Positions 8,556 to 17,552 of a DNA stretch of 64,000 bases are shown one piece after another. The notes beneath the pieces were generated by a model. That model did not search any database and was not told the origin of the DNA. It saw only the letters and a list, made by a program, of their open reading frames with translations. Position 1 is the stretch's first letter. Every line of letters begins with the position of its first letter. Source of the stretch: Acidobacteriota bacterium (GTDB taxonomy: Bacteria > Acidobacteriota > Terriglobia > Acidiferrales > UBA7541); NCBI GenBank assembly GCA_003167215.1, contig PMTV01000043.1, positions 47,821-111,820 of the forward strand, in the 5' to 3' direction. The position numbers were made by a program, and so were the translations under genes.

Positions 8556-9916
8556 TTATTCTTCGCGCAGAGCTATGAGCGGCTCCACACGGGTCGCGTG
8601 CCGGGCGGGGATGTAGCAGGCGAAAAACGCGACGCCGGCGAGAATGCCGGAGATGGCGGCAAAGGTGAGCGGGTCAACGGGGCTCACATCGAACAGCATG
8701 GTACGGACGAATCGCGTAAGGACCGCAGCTCCAACAAGGCCGAAGGCGAGGCCGATTACAACAAGCCGCATGCCCTCACCCACAAACAGGCGGAGGATGT
8801 TTATGCGCTGCGCACCGAGTGCGATGCGGATACCGATCTCGTGCGTGCGCTGGCTGAAGGAATACGCCATCACGCCGTAGATGCCGATAGCCGCAAGCAG
8901 AAGCGCCACCATGGCGAAGGCGCCGAGAAGTTGAAGGGCGAAGCGCCGCTCGGCCATCGATCTGGCGATGACTTCATCCATCGTCCGCACGCTGAACACG
9001 GGAATGTTGGGATCGAGAGATTGGACTTCGTGACGGATGGCTTCGCCGAGACTTTCCGGATTGGCTCCGCTGCGGAGGTAAATTACAGACGCGTAGGCAG
9101 GATTTTGACGAACGGGCAAATATATGTGCGGGGCCGTTGGAGCGTCGAAACCGTCCGACTTCGTGTCACCTACTACGCCGACGATCGTAAGCCAACGGTT
9201 CTGCTGGTTCGCCGGACCGATTTTAAGTTGTTTTCCAAGTGGATCCTCATCGGGCCAGTATCGCCGCTGAATAGTTTGATCTATCAAGACAACCGGCTGA
9301 GCTTTTTCGGCGTCAGATTCAGCGAAATTTCTACCGGCAAGCAGCGGGATTTGCAGTACGTGGAAGTATTCAGGAGTGACGGTAGCGAATTCCGAAATCG
9401 GCGCGCGCTCCGAATCAGTCGGACGCCCTTGAATAGTGAACGGGTATTGGTTTCGAGCTTGTTCCAGGGGCAGGCTGTTCGTGCTGCCGATCGCGGCTCC
9501 CTCCACTCCCGGAAAAGCAGAGACGCGGCGGAGGATTTCCATCAGAAAAGCAGCCCGCTTGTCCGTAGTACGGTAAGGATCGGTGTTCGGGTTATTAGGA
9601 ACGGGAATCCAAATCTGCGCAGTGGTGACGTGGCTCGGATTAAAGCCGGGATGCACCTCCAATACATGCCAGAAGCTGCGAAGAAGAAGTCCGGCGCCTG
9701 CGAGCAATATGAGAGACAGCGCTACCTCTGAGACTACGGGCACGCGCGAGAGGCGCGTGTGCCGCTTGCCGGAACCAGAGCCACGGCTGCCTTCGCGAAG
9801 GTTCTCAACCCGATTCGGATTCGCAGATTGCAGCGCCGGCGCCAAGCCGAAGAGCAGGCCTGTAAGAATAGCAACATTCGCACCGCGTAGTGCAGGTCTT
9901 GAAGGAATGAAGGCAT
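8556..9916 (-). pseudogene. MacB/ADOP-type ABC permease with large internal deletion
   Basis: The C-terminal half is intact for more than 430 residues: VSEVALSLILLAGAGLLLRSFW, a periplasmic MacB-like domain, and a final FtsX domain (HEIGIRIALGAQR). It matches the second half of the duplicated acidobacterial permeases of about 800 residues. At the 5' end, ATG 9916 with its own ribosome site reads MPSFLQDLHYAVRM, which is how such permeases begin. That reading changes frame near 9878-9885 into NVAILTGLLFGLAPALQ, a segment normally near residue 390. An out-of-frame deletion of roughly 1.1 kb is inferred. A TTG at 9845 could still start a truncated permease. Confidence 0.75.
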
Positions 9917-10034
9917 GGCACCCACCTGGCGCGTTTGGTAAAGCTGCGGCCGCGACTAACCCTTTCGGTATATGGACGAGCGACGGCTCTTCATTGTTAG
10001 CAGCAAGTTAAGGATTTGATGAGGCTCCAAGCTA

Positions 10035-11168
10035 CTAAGAGTGGTCGTCCTGTGCGCGTTCAACTTGGGTCTGTGCCGTAAAACCGGAGATGCGGCCCCA
10101 TGCGCTGGTTTTCCAATTGTCTGCGCTTTCTTTGGCCAAGATCCAAGGTGGGAGATCAAAATACAGAAACTGGGACAGAGCCTCAACGTAAGGCTCGTAC
10201 ATATCGCGTAGCTTGATTAGCTTCTCGTTTGATTCCGGCGTGTCGTGAAGTTTCAGGCCCGATTCCGCGACAGCCCCACGAAGGCGAAGAAGTTCGGATG
10301 CAGGCAAGCGATTCTCGTTGTGAGCTAGGGGAGCAGCATGAAACACCTGAGCCAAATCCACGACGGCATGGCGGCACATGGCAAAGGTCAGCCGAGCCTG
10401 GCGCTGGCATGCGCCCTCGGCGCCTGAAACGACCAGGGCAGAGGTGTCGAGTATCGCGGTCAGCGCCGAGAGCCAGGACTCGTTATTGTGCTGCGAACGA
10501 AAATAAGTGAGCACGGGGTAAGACACGTGACTCTCGAGCAGTTCCGCACCCCAGCGCTCCCAGTCGCGCAGAAGCCTTTCCAAAGCGTCGAGGCCATGAA
10601 CACCGGCGTGACGCCGAAGAAGTTCGGCGGCGGTAGGTGGCGAGCCTGCGCGCGCGTCGAGCAGCACGATGGCAACCTCTCTGCGCGAAAACGCTTGATA
10701 GATGACGGGCAAGTAACTGAGTACCAGCGCCAGGAAGCCGAAGCCCAGCCCGCTTTCAAATACCGCCAGCACCCGCTCCATGGTAGTGTGCGGTGTGACG
10801 TCGCCAAGGCCCAAGGTGAAAAAAGTTGTGCCGCTTAGATAGAAGCACGTCTCCAGAGTCGGATGCGTTTGATCTATGCGGGCGTCGCTGAAATACAAAA
10901 ACCCGAAGCCGATGATTAACATCGCCGCCCATAGCGCAAACAATCCCAGCAGGGAAAGCGGACCGAAATAACTCAGAAATCCTTCGCGGCTTCTGGGTGA
11001 TTTCACTAGGCGGGCAATCTTGCGCCAGGGAATCCACAGGACGCGATAGTAGAGCCTGGTCAGTCGGAAACGGCGCGTCACCCTTCGCGGAAGAACGATC
11101 GTTTCAAACGCTTCCAGCAAGATGCCTGAGATGATGAGGAAGCCGGCGACGACCGGAAGAATCCTCAT
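10035..11168 (-). CDS. Two-TM potassium-channel-like protein with long cytoplasmic domain
   Basis: 377 residues. Hydrophobic segments lie at about 4-20, 70-95 and 133-155, with a pore loop (TTFFTLGLGDVTPHT) before the last one. This is the Ion_trans_2 arrangement, but the filter reads TLGLGD, not the canonical TVGYGD. About 220 mostly helical C-terminal residues match no domain I recognise and may be the gating part. Its ATG overlaps the stop of the upstream osmC-like gene by four bases, so the two are translationally coupled. Ion selectivity is unproven. Confidence 0.8.
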   Translation of the reverse strand: MRILPVVAGFLIISGILLEAFETIVLPRRVTRRFRLTRLYYRVLWIPWRKIARLVKSPRSREGFLSYFGPLSLLGLFALWAAMLIIGFGFLYFSDARIDQTHPTLETCFYLSGTTFFTLGLGDVTPHTTMERVLAVFESGLGFGFLALVLSYLPVIYQAFSRREVAIVLLDARAGSPPTAAELLRRHAGVHGLDALERLLRDWERWGAELLESHVSYPVLTYFRSQHNNESWLSALTAILDTSALVVSGAEGACQRQARLTFAMCRHAVVDLAQVFHAAPLAHNENRLPASELLRLRGAVAESGLKLHDTPESNEKLIKLRDMYEPYVEALSQFLYFDLPPWILAKESADNWKTSAWGRISGFTAQTQVERAQDDHS

Positions 11169-11596
11169 GCCGCTTGCTCCAGTACGGCGCTCAGCGTGAT
11201 TTCAGCCTTAAGAAGGCGCGACACGGGACAATTGGCTTTCGCGCTAGAGGCCGCGGACTGGAAGGCGGCGTCAGAAATGTCCGGGATGCGCGCGGCTACG
11301 TCGAGATGGATTTTCGATATGGTCCAGCCGGCGTCGAGCTTCTCCAGCGTGACGGTCGCAGTCGCGCGGATCGTTTGCGGCGTAAAATTCATGGTACCGA
11401 GCTGAGCTGAGAGGGCCATGGCAAAGCAGCCTGCATGAGCCGCTCCGATTAATTCTTCCGGATTCGTACCTTTTGCGTTTTCGAAGCGCGTGAGGAAGGA
11501 ATAGGGCGAATCAGAGAGTACGCCGCTTTGCGTCGAGATGGATCCTTTGCCGTCCTTTACTGCTCCAGTCCAGACCGCGGTAGCTGTGCGCTGCAT
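11165..11596 (-). CDS. OsmC-family peroxiredoxin
   Basis: 143 residues of the OsmC/Ohr fold. The first catalytic cysteine is in NPEELIGAAHAGCFAMALS and the second near the end in ANCPVSRLLKAEITLSA. Such proteins reduce organic hydroperoxides. The segment order and AHAGCFAMA fit the OsmC subgroup. ATG 11596 follows a GGAGG site; the TTG codon before it is not needed. It is coupled by ATGA overlap to the ion channel gene downstream, suggesting a joint stress role (inference). Confidence 0.92.
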   Translation of the reverse strand: MQRTATAVWTGAVKDGKGSISTQSGVLSDSPYSFLTRFENAKGTNPEELIGAAHAGCFAMALSAQLGTMNFTPQTIRATATVTLEKLDAGWTISKIHLDVAARIPDISDAAFQSAASSAKANCPVSRLLKAEITLSAVLEQAA

Positions 11597-11617
11597 CAAT
11601 CCCTCCGTTTGTTTTAT

Positions 11618-12523
11618 TTATGCGGCGCTTGCGGCTTTGTAGGAGCCCTGGCGCAGTTCATCCATAACGCGCGGCGCTTTTGGCTCCCACCCAAGTTGCG
11701 TCCTGGTCTTAGCGCTTGAGATTTGCTGATCAAGCGCCAAAGCATCGGCGAACAAGCCGAGAGTTTCTCGGGCCTCGGCGAGGGGCCAAGGCGAAATCTT
11801 TCCAGGGATGCCGGCGCCTTCGCTAGCGGCGATGGCGATATCCCGAACCTTGACGGCCTCTTCGCTGATGCCATGGAAGACTAATCCGCCTTCTTCTATC
11901 CTAAGAACTCGGACATAAAGATCCGCGAGATCATCGACGTGAACGACGGGCCAGTGGTTTTCGCCATCTCCGACGAAAATCACGGTGCCGCGCTCTTTCG
12001 CGGATTGAAAGAATGACGCTGGTATTCCGCCGTCGCGGCCGTAGACGACTCCGGGACGCAAGACCGAAGCGCGAATACACGAATCACCTTTCGCCGCGGC
12101 CAGCACTCGTTGTTCGCAAACAGCGCGCCACTTGACCAGATCGATGGGATAAAGGGAGGAATCTTCGTCGGCAACTTTATTTCCCGTTTCTCCGATCACC
12201 CAAATGCCGCTGGTGTAAATGAACGGTTTGTCAGTGCCTTGCAATGTCTCGCATACCGTATCAATTACGGCGTTGTCTGCCTCGGCGGACGTGGAGTCGT
12301 TGGGAGACGCCGCGTGAATCATAGCGTCTGCTTCGCGAGCCGCAGCGCTGAAGGAATTCTTATCTCGAATGTCACCCCGAAATGGCTCGACGCCGCAGTT
12401 CTTAAGCTTCTGGGCCGATTCGGAGGATCGCGCGAGACCGATTACAACGTGACCATGTTTTAGAAGCGCAGCGGCAACAGAGGATCCGATGTAGCCCGTA
12501 GCGCCGGTTACGAATACTTTCAC
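11618..12523 (-). CDS. NAD-dependent epimerase/dehydratase (extended SDR)
   Basis: 301 residues. The Rossmann motif VFVTGATGYIGSSVAAALL begins at the start codon. An acidic segment (GVEPFRGDIRD) and YTSGIWVIGETGNKV follow, the latter lying where the SDR catalytic region is expected although a YxxxK is not clear. GTG 12523 was chosen because AAAGGAG lies at good spacing and it places the Rossmann strand at residue 2. Substrate unknown; it resembles the NAD(P)-dependent oxidoreductases often annotated as nucleoside-diphosphate-sugar epimerases. Confidence 0.85.
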   Translation of the reverse strand: MKVFVTGATGYIGSSVAAALLKHGHVVIGLARSSESAQKLKNCGVEPFRGDIRDKNSFSAAAREADAMIHAASPNDSTSAEADNAVIDTVCETLQGTDKPFIYTSGIWVIGETGNKVADEDSSLYPIDLVKWRAVCEQRVLAAAKGDSCIRASVLRPGVVYGRDGGIPASFFQSAKERGTVIFVGDGENHWPVVHVDDLADLYVRVLRIEEGGLVFHGISEEAVKVRDIAIAASEGAGIPGKISPWPLAEARETLGLFADALALDQQISSAKTRTQLGWEPKAPRVMDELRQGSYKAASAA

Positions 12524-12648
12524 GATGGCTCTCCTTTTTCTATCCACTTGTAAGGCAGGCCTAAGTCGTAGCCTAGGTATTTAACCTCTGAAACAGCCGA
12601 GGCGGTGAACCCGTTGGTAAAATCAGTATCTTCGTGCCGGCCCTTGCG

Positions 12649-13560
12649 TCAGTGAGACCTGGATGGCGGCTCAGCCGTCGCCGTACGATTCATCATTTGA
12701 AAATCCTGGCGAATGCGGGCCAGACGATCGCCCTTGACGTTTTCGTATGTTCCAAAAGCAAGGAAGGGAATCAAGGCGACAAGTACCCACAATTTCGCGC
12801 TTCCGGGAACTTTTGCTTCCGGCTCCCAGCGAAAGAGTTGCCGCGAGATTTCGAAAGCGACGAGAACTCCGATGGTCAGAGCGATCAAGTCGGTGATGAT
12901 TTCGCTGTTGGTGGCCAGGTTCGTGGCTGCGTTTTCAAGGCCGGTGGCGAGATATGTGGCGGGCATGAAAAGAGAAGCGCCTTGAATCCAATGCGGGAAT
13001 CTGGCCAGCGGGACGGTGGCTCCGGAGAGAAATAGAAAAGCGGTCCAGATTACTTGGTTGATGACCTGCGTTTCCTGCATGGTGTTCGTCACGCTCGCAA
13101 CGATCAGACCGAAAGAGGAAAAGGTAGCCGAGCCGATAGTAACCAGAAGAAAAATGGCCCACAAATTTCCCCAGCCGTGCATGTGCAAGACGAATTTGGT
13201 GACGAGAATCTCGATGGCGACGGACGGTAGCACAAGGATGTAGTTCGCCAGAATGCTGGACGCGAGCATGGGCCCGGCACCCAAAGGCGCGAGGCGGAAG
13301 CGACGAAGTATGCCGGCTTCGCGGAACATCACCAGTTGCACGCTGAGTCCCCAGAAGCTGCCCATCACCGTCATGGTGAGAATCGCGCCGAGGATGTAAG
13401 CAGTCCAAACCGGATCGTTTTTACTGAATATGGTGACGAAGAAGAATAGAAATCCGAGCGGCATGATCAGGCTGAAGAAGAGAAACGTCCGGTTACGCAT
13501 GGCAAGGCGCACGCGGATTTTTGTGAGCGTCAAGGTATTGCCAATGGGATTCGATGCCAT
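12649..13560 (-). CDS. ABC-2 type transporter permease
   Basis: 303 residues with about six membrane helices in the ABC-2 pattern: an N-terminal helix (TFLFFSLIMPLGFLFFF), a cluster of helices in the middle, and the conserved FLFLSGATVPLARFPHWIQ before the last helices. ATG 13560 follows AAAGGACG. It forms the membrane half of an exporter with the ATPase gene 27 bases upstream in the same operon. The family includes drug and polysaccharide exporters; nothing fixes the substrate. Confidence 0.9.
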   Translation of the reverse strand: MASNPIGNTLTLTKIRVRLAMRNRTFLFFSLIMPLGFLFFFVTIFSKNDPVWTAYILGAILTMTVMGSFWGLSVQLVMFREAGILRRFRLAPLGAGPMLASSILANYILVLPSVAIEILVTKFVLHMHGWGNLWAIFLLVTIGSATFSSFGLIVASVTNTMQETQVINQVIWTAFLFLSGATVPLARFPHWIQGASLFMPATYLATGLENAATNLATNSEIITDLIALTIGVLVAFEISRQLFRWEPEAKVPGSAKLWVLVALIPFLAFGTYENVKGDRLARIRQDFQMMNRTATAEPPSRSH

Positions 13561-13587
13561 GTTCGTCCTTTTATTCAATTGCCCGGC

Positions 13588-14508
13588 TCAATCACGGAGC
13601 CTGCGGCCGGTGAGTTCGATAAAAACATCTTCCAGCGACGGCGAAAACATTTCGAGACTTTGGAGCTCGTTATTCTCCGATTCAAGTTCCTTCACCAGAG
13701 CGACGATGGTTTGTGGGGCGCGCGTGGAGTGCACCACGTAGGTGCCGTCGAATTCGCGGCAATCCGCGACACCGTCCAGACGCGCCAGAATGCCATCGGA
13801 CACCGGTCTGGCGAGGCGAACTTCGATGCGCGTTGTGCCAGCCGAAGTGTGCTTCAGCTCGCGAGGTGTTCCGGTTTTGATTACGCGGCCATAATCGATG
13901 ATGGCGACGCGGTCGCAGAGGCGCTCGGCTTCTTCAATATAATGCGTGGTGAGCAAAACGGTCTTCTTCTCGCTTTTTAACTCTTCAATGATGTCGTAAA
14001 TCTCACGGCGAACCTGCGGGTCAAGGCCGGCGGTCGGTTCGTCCAAGAAAATGACCTGGGGGTTATTCACCAGAGCCATGGCCAGCGCGAGCCGCTGTTT
14101 TTGGCCGCCGGAGAGCTGGTTGTAGAAAGCATCGCGTTTTTCATCGAGCTGAAATCGCTTCAGCAAATCATCCGTATTGGCGCGAGCGCTATAGAATTTC
14201 GCGAACAACTCGATGGCTTCTTTCACGCGGATTTTATCGGGCAGGGAAGTGGATTGCAGAACGGCGCCGATCATTTCCTTGAAGCGGTTGCCGCTCTTTT
14301 CCGGATTGAGGCCGCAGACGCGCGCGAGGCCGCGGTCCGGGGTGCGCATGCCTTCCAGTATTTCCACCGTGGTTGTTTTGCCGGCGCCGTTGGGGCCGAG
14401 AAGGCCGAAGACTTCTCCTTGTTCGACGGAAAAATCCACGCCGCGCAGAGCAGCTACGGTGCCGTAATTCTTATAAAGGCCTTCGACCTGGATAACGGGT
14501 TCCGTCAC
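13588..14508 (-). CDS. ABC transporter ATP-binding protein
   Basis: 306 residues with Walker A GLLGPNGAGKTTTVE, the signature LSGGQKQRLALAMAL, Walker B VIFLDEPTAGLDP and the H-loop LLTTHYIEEAERL. The C-terminal 80 residues carry the domain seen in DrrA/CcmA-like exporters. It powers the ABC-2 permease encoded directly downstream. Both genes are minus-strand and closely spaced, so they form an operon. Confidence 0.95.
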   Translation of the reverse strand: MTEPVIQVEGLYKNYGTVAALRGVDFSVEQGEVFGLLGPNGAGKTTTVEILEGMRTPDRGLARVCGLNPEKSGNRFKEMIGAVLQSTSLPDKIRVKEAIELFAKFYSARANTDDLLKRFQLDEKRDAFYNQLSGGQKQRLALAMALVNNPQVIFLDEPTAGLDPQVRREIYDIIEELKSEKKTVLLTTHYIEEAERLCDRVAIIDYGRVIKTGTPRELKHTSAGTTRIEVRLARPVSDGILARLDGVADCREFDGTYVVHSTRAPQTIVALVKELESENNELQSLEMFSPSLEDVFIELTGRRLRD

Positions 14509-14568
14509 GAAATATTCCCCTGCCTTTTCGAGTGTTCCTCTATATCACAATCGCCGGAGATTTGAGCG

Positions 14569-14913
14569 CTATCGACGTAACTTTGACCGCGTTTTCTGCC
14601 GCGCGATGGTGGCTTTCGATCTGCTAAACGACCATCCGTAAACCTGCATGTCAACGGTTACTCCAATTGTAACGCCCTCGGTTTCCAGCAGCTTGCGCTG
14701 TAATGCAGCGTGCGGTTCCGGCACGCGAATCTTTCCTCCGGCTCCGAGCACGCGATGCCAGGGAATGCCTTGCCCGCTGGGGCATGCGGCCAGCGCGTAG
14801 CCCACGGCACGCGCTCCAGCGGGGAAACGCAGCGCTTTCGCCACTTCGCCATAGGTTGTTACGCGGCCGCGCGGGATCTTTTTCACGAGGCGATAGACCG
14901 GGTCCCACGACAT
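14569..14913 (-). CDS. Alkyltransferase-like DNA repair protein (no active-site Cys)
   Basis: 114 residues matching the C-terminal DNA-binding domain of O6-methylguanine methyltransferases: KKIPRGRVTTYGEVAKALRFP, ARAVGYALAACPSG and IPWHRVLGAGGKI. The motif reads PWHR where methyltransferases have PCHR. That is diagnostic of ATL proteins, which flip out and bind alkylated guanine and recruit nucleotide excision repair. ATG 14913 has a GAGGGG site; the upstream GTG was rejected. Confidence 0.88.
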   Translation of the reverse strand: MSWDPVYRLVKKIPRGRVTTYGEVAKALRFPAGARAVGYALAACPSGQGIPWHRVLGAGGKIRVPEPHAALQRKLLETEGVTIGVTVDMQVYGWSFSRSKATIARQKTRSKLRR

Positions 14914-15128
14914 CTCGTCCCCTCTCGACACGCTGCGCGGCTAAGTTTCACTTGCAGGTAAAGAGTACGGTAAAGGTAGATCGATTCCGAAAGGTAATTT
15001 CCCCGCGCGACGCCAGTACGATTCGCAGGTTCGAAGCTCGCATTGAAAGCTGTTCCACGCCGCTACACAGAGCGCTTCGAGACTAATAACTGATTAGCAG
15101 CATTTGGAACGTCCACCGCATCGTACCA

Positions 15129-15157
15129 TTGACGGCGTAGTGGACGCTTTCTACACT
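15129..15157 (+). promoter_or_regulatory. Sigma-70 promoter for the two-gene AAA+ unit
   Basis: TTGACG at 15129-15134 and TACACT at 15152-15157 are separated by exactly 17 bases, close to the housekeeping consensus. Transcription would begin near 15164, about 20 bases before the GTG start, with AAGGAGGT between them. Confidence 0.65.
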
Positions 15158-15185
15158 ACGTACGCTGAATCAAAAAGGAGGTGTT

Positions 15186-15620
15186 GTGGCTTTCGTAAGA
15201 CGCAAAGGCAACACTTATTTCCTGGTGCATAACGTACGGCGCCAAGGAAAGGTTCAGCAGCTACACCTGGCGCGGCTGGGCGAGAGGCCGCGGATCACGG
15301 ACGATGTGGTGCGAAAGGTTTCGCGCAACCACCCGTTTCTTGATCTCGATTGGTCAAGCCTGCGCGAGCAGGTGAACAGCCGAATCGAGCTATTCGATAT
15401 CCGCTCGCCGTACGTACAGAACCTGATGCATTCGTTACGAAACCTTCACATGGACCTGGCCGATCTGTCACCGCCGATGCTGCTGTTGACGGACCGAGCC
15501 AATTCGAGCCGTGAACTGGTCACGCAATTACGATTGTTGCGTTCGACGCTCGACATCAAGCTGGATCAATTCGAGCGAACCGAAATCCGCAATCCTGAAA
15601 GCGGCAGGGAGTTCCGGTAG
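15186..15620 (+). CDS. Unknown protein, partner of AAA+ ATPase
   Basis: 144 residues, not recognised as a family. The N-terminal 35 residues (VRRKGNTYFLVHNVRRQGK) have the beta-rich look of the short module that opens many IS1634-type transposases, but no transposase catalytic region follows. The rest is predicted helical and leucine-rich (residues about 75-135). GTG 15186 is close to a strong AAGGAGGT site. The gene ends 13 bases before the AAA+ gene start and shares its promoter, so it is probably an adaptor or substrate-handling partner (inference). Confidence 0.75.
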   Translation: MAFVRRKGNTYFLVHNVRRQGKVQQLHLARLGERPRITDDVVRKVSRNHPFLDLDWSSLREQVNSRIELFDIRSPYVQNLMHSLRNLHMDLADLSPPMLLLTDRANSSRELVTQLRLLRSTLDIKLDQFERTEIRNPESGREFR

Positions 15621-15633
15621 AGGGAGCACGACA

Positions 15634-16854
15634 GTGGGAGCGCAAGCGCTACAACTTGACCCGACACAACGCAGTCTGGAGTCACGGGATTTTGAATCAG
15701 GGCTGCGGCGGAAGATCGTCGGCCAGGACGAAGCGGTACAGGCGGTCGTTGACCTCTACCAGGTATTTCGCGCCGGCTTGAATTCGCCGGGCCGTCCGGT
15801 CGGCAATCTATTGTTTCTGGGGCCCACGGGCGCCGGGAAAACACGCGTGGTGGAAGCCACCGCCGAAGTCTTGTTTGGCGATCCGCGAGCCGTGATCAAA
15901 GTGGATTGCGCCGAGTTCCAGCACTCCCATGAAATCGCGAAGCTGATTGGCTCGCCTCCGGGATATTTGGGGCACCGCGAGACGCATCCGCTGATCACGC
16001 AGGAAGCGCTGGCGCAGTATCACACCGAGAAATTAAAGATCAGCTTTTTGTTATTCGATGAAATCGAGAAAGCTTCCGATGCGCTGTGGCAATTGCTGCT
16101 CGGCATTCTGGACAAAGCCACGCTAACGCTGGGAGACAACCGCCGCGTGGATTTGTCGCAGACCATGATTTTCATGACCTCGAACCTGGGAGGCGGAGAA
16201 ATCACCGAGTTGATGACCGGAGGGATGGGCTTCGCTCCCAAGGTGCAGGCCGATACCCAAGTGCGTCTGGACGAAAAAGTTGAAAAGACAGCGGCGGAAG
16301 CGGCGAAGCGCAAGTTCGCACCGGAATTCATGAACCGCATAGACAAAGTCATCGTGTTTCACCCACTGCGGTCGCAGCAGCTCGAACAGATTCTGGAAAT
16401 CGAACTCGGGATGGTGCAGCAACGCGTGCTGGAGACGGCGAAGGGGCGCTTTTTGTTCCGCGTAACATCGGCGGCGCGAGAATTTCTGCTGCGCGAAGGC
16501 ACGGACATGAAATACGGCGCGCGGCATCTGAAACGCGCCATAGAGCGGTACGTGGTGTATCCGTTGGCCAGCCTGCTGGCAACGGAGCAAGTATCACTTG
16601 GCGATGTGATCTCTATTGGTTGGGATGGGCACGAACTTGGATTAACCTTCCTAAAGGAAGCGGAAGGCGCGCTGGTTCCAGTGACGGCAGCGGCGAAGGA
16701 AAGAACGACTAGCGCCGCGGCCGCAAGCTCAGACGGGCGTCCAGTAGTGTTCCCTGCTGCAACGGCGGCAATGGAAGTCACTGCGCAAAACAGGACAACG
16801 CCCACGGCAGGCCGGAGCATACCGGTGGAAAAGGCGAAGAACGAGAAGAAGTAA
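15634..16854 (+). CDS. Single-module Clp-type AAA+ ATPase
   Basis: 406 residues from GTG 15634, chosen for AGGGAG seven bases upstream. One AAA+ module like the second domain of ClpA/ClpB: Walker A FLGPTGAGKTRVVE, pore loop GSPPGYLGHRETHPL, Walker B FLLFDEIEKASDALW, sensor 1 FMTSNLGGG, and a small domain with sensor 2 YGARHLKRAIERYVVYP. It lacks the Clp N-domain, the first ATPase domain and the coiled-coil. The last 70 residues are alanine/threonine-rich and look disordered. Likely a protein-remodelling ATPase acting with the gene before it. Confidence 0.85.
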   Translation: MGAQALQLDPTQRSLESRDFESGLRRKIVGQDEAVQAVVDLYQVFRAGLNSPGRPVGNLLFLGPTGAGKTRVVEATAEVLFGDPRAVIKVDCAEFQHSHEIAKLIGSPPGYLGHRETHPLITQEALAQYHTEKLKISFLLFDEIEKASDALWQLLLGILDKATLTLGDNRRVDLSQTMIFMTSNLGGGEITELMTGGMGFAPKVQADTQVRLDEKVEKTAAEAAKRKFAPEFMNRIDKVIVFHPLRSQQLEQILEIELGMVQQRVLETAKGRFLFRVTSAAREFLLREGTDMKYGARHLKRAIERYVVYPLASLLATEQVSLGDVISIGWDGHELGLTFLKEAEGALVPVTAAAKERTTSAAAASSDGRPVVFPAATAAMEVTAQNRTTPTAGRSIPVEKAKNEKK

Positions 16855-17036
16855 AGCTGCCGCCGACAACGAGCGGTCTTTGGTCCATTTCTAACAGTCG
16901 TGGGCGTGCGTTGACCGAATTCTGGCGCGCGCCACGGCTTCTCTTTTTTTCCTCAACAATACGGTTGCGAAGATTTCGAGAGATACCGACCCATATAGTC
17001 CCGGTAACCGGCAAGACTAATAACTAGATTTGACGA

Positions 17037-17552
17037 CTATGATTCGGAGGAATGCTGCATTGGTTCGTCGAAGCTGCCGCCATAAATACTGGGTACCTTC
17101 GCGCCCATGGGACGGAGATACGAGGAAAGCTGGCCACGATGGTGAATCGAATGATTGAGCATGAACTGAAGGTACAGCACCGCGGGGAGATCGAACATTC
17201 CGAATAAGGGCAGAGGCGTAGCCCAAAAAACGGCGGGCAGTTTCGCGACCTCATCGAGCTTGGTGGACAAGTTGTCCTCATAATAAGAGGCCACGTCGGC
17301 GGCACTGCTGAAATCCGCGGGCATGGTGTCGTCGTCCATTTCGAATTTTCCGGCGAGGAATCCGTCCAGGAACCAGATATCGGCGGAAGCGAGATGCCAG
17401 GCAAGCTCGAGGGCGCTGTACGAATTCGGATGTGGGCGGTAGCCGCTTTTGTCCGCGGGGACGGCCAACAGGACGCGCAAAGTGGTTAACGATTCCCGTT
17501 TGACTTCGGGAATAAATATCGTTAGCAGGAATGCAGCTTGGTCGGAAGTCAT
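17037..17552 (-). CDS. DinB-family protein
   Basis: 171 residues with the DinB four-helix metal site: ALELAWHLASADIWFLDG supplies one histidine and LNHSIHHRGQLSSYLR the others. Unlike the two exported DinB proteins in this window, it has no signal peptide and should be cytoplasmic. Family members are metal-dependent thiol transferases or of unknown function. Its start codon overlaps the stop of gcvPB by four bases (ATGA), making it the last gene of the glycine cleavage operon. Confidence 0.88.
   Translation of the reverse strand: MTSDQAAFLLTIFIPEVKRESLTTLRVLLAVPADKSGYRPHPNSYSALELAWHLASADIWFLDGFLAGKFEMDDDTMPADFSSAADVASYYEDNLSTKLDEVAKLPAVFWATPLPLFGMFDLPAVLYLQFMLNHSIHHRGQLSSYLRPMGAKVPSIYGGSFDEPMQHSSES

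Noticed and set aside
15186..15620. Transposase
   Set aside because: Only a short N-terminal stretch resembles IS1634-type proteins; no catalytic domain, no inverted repeats.
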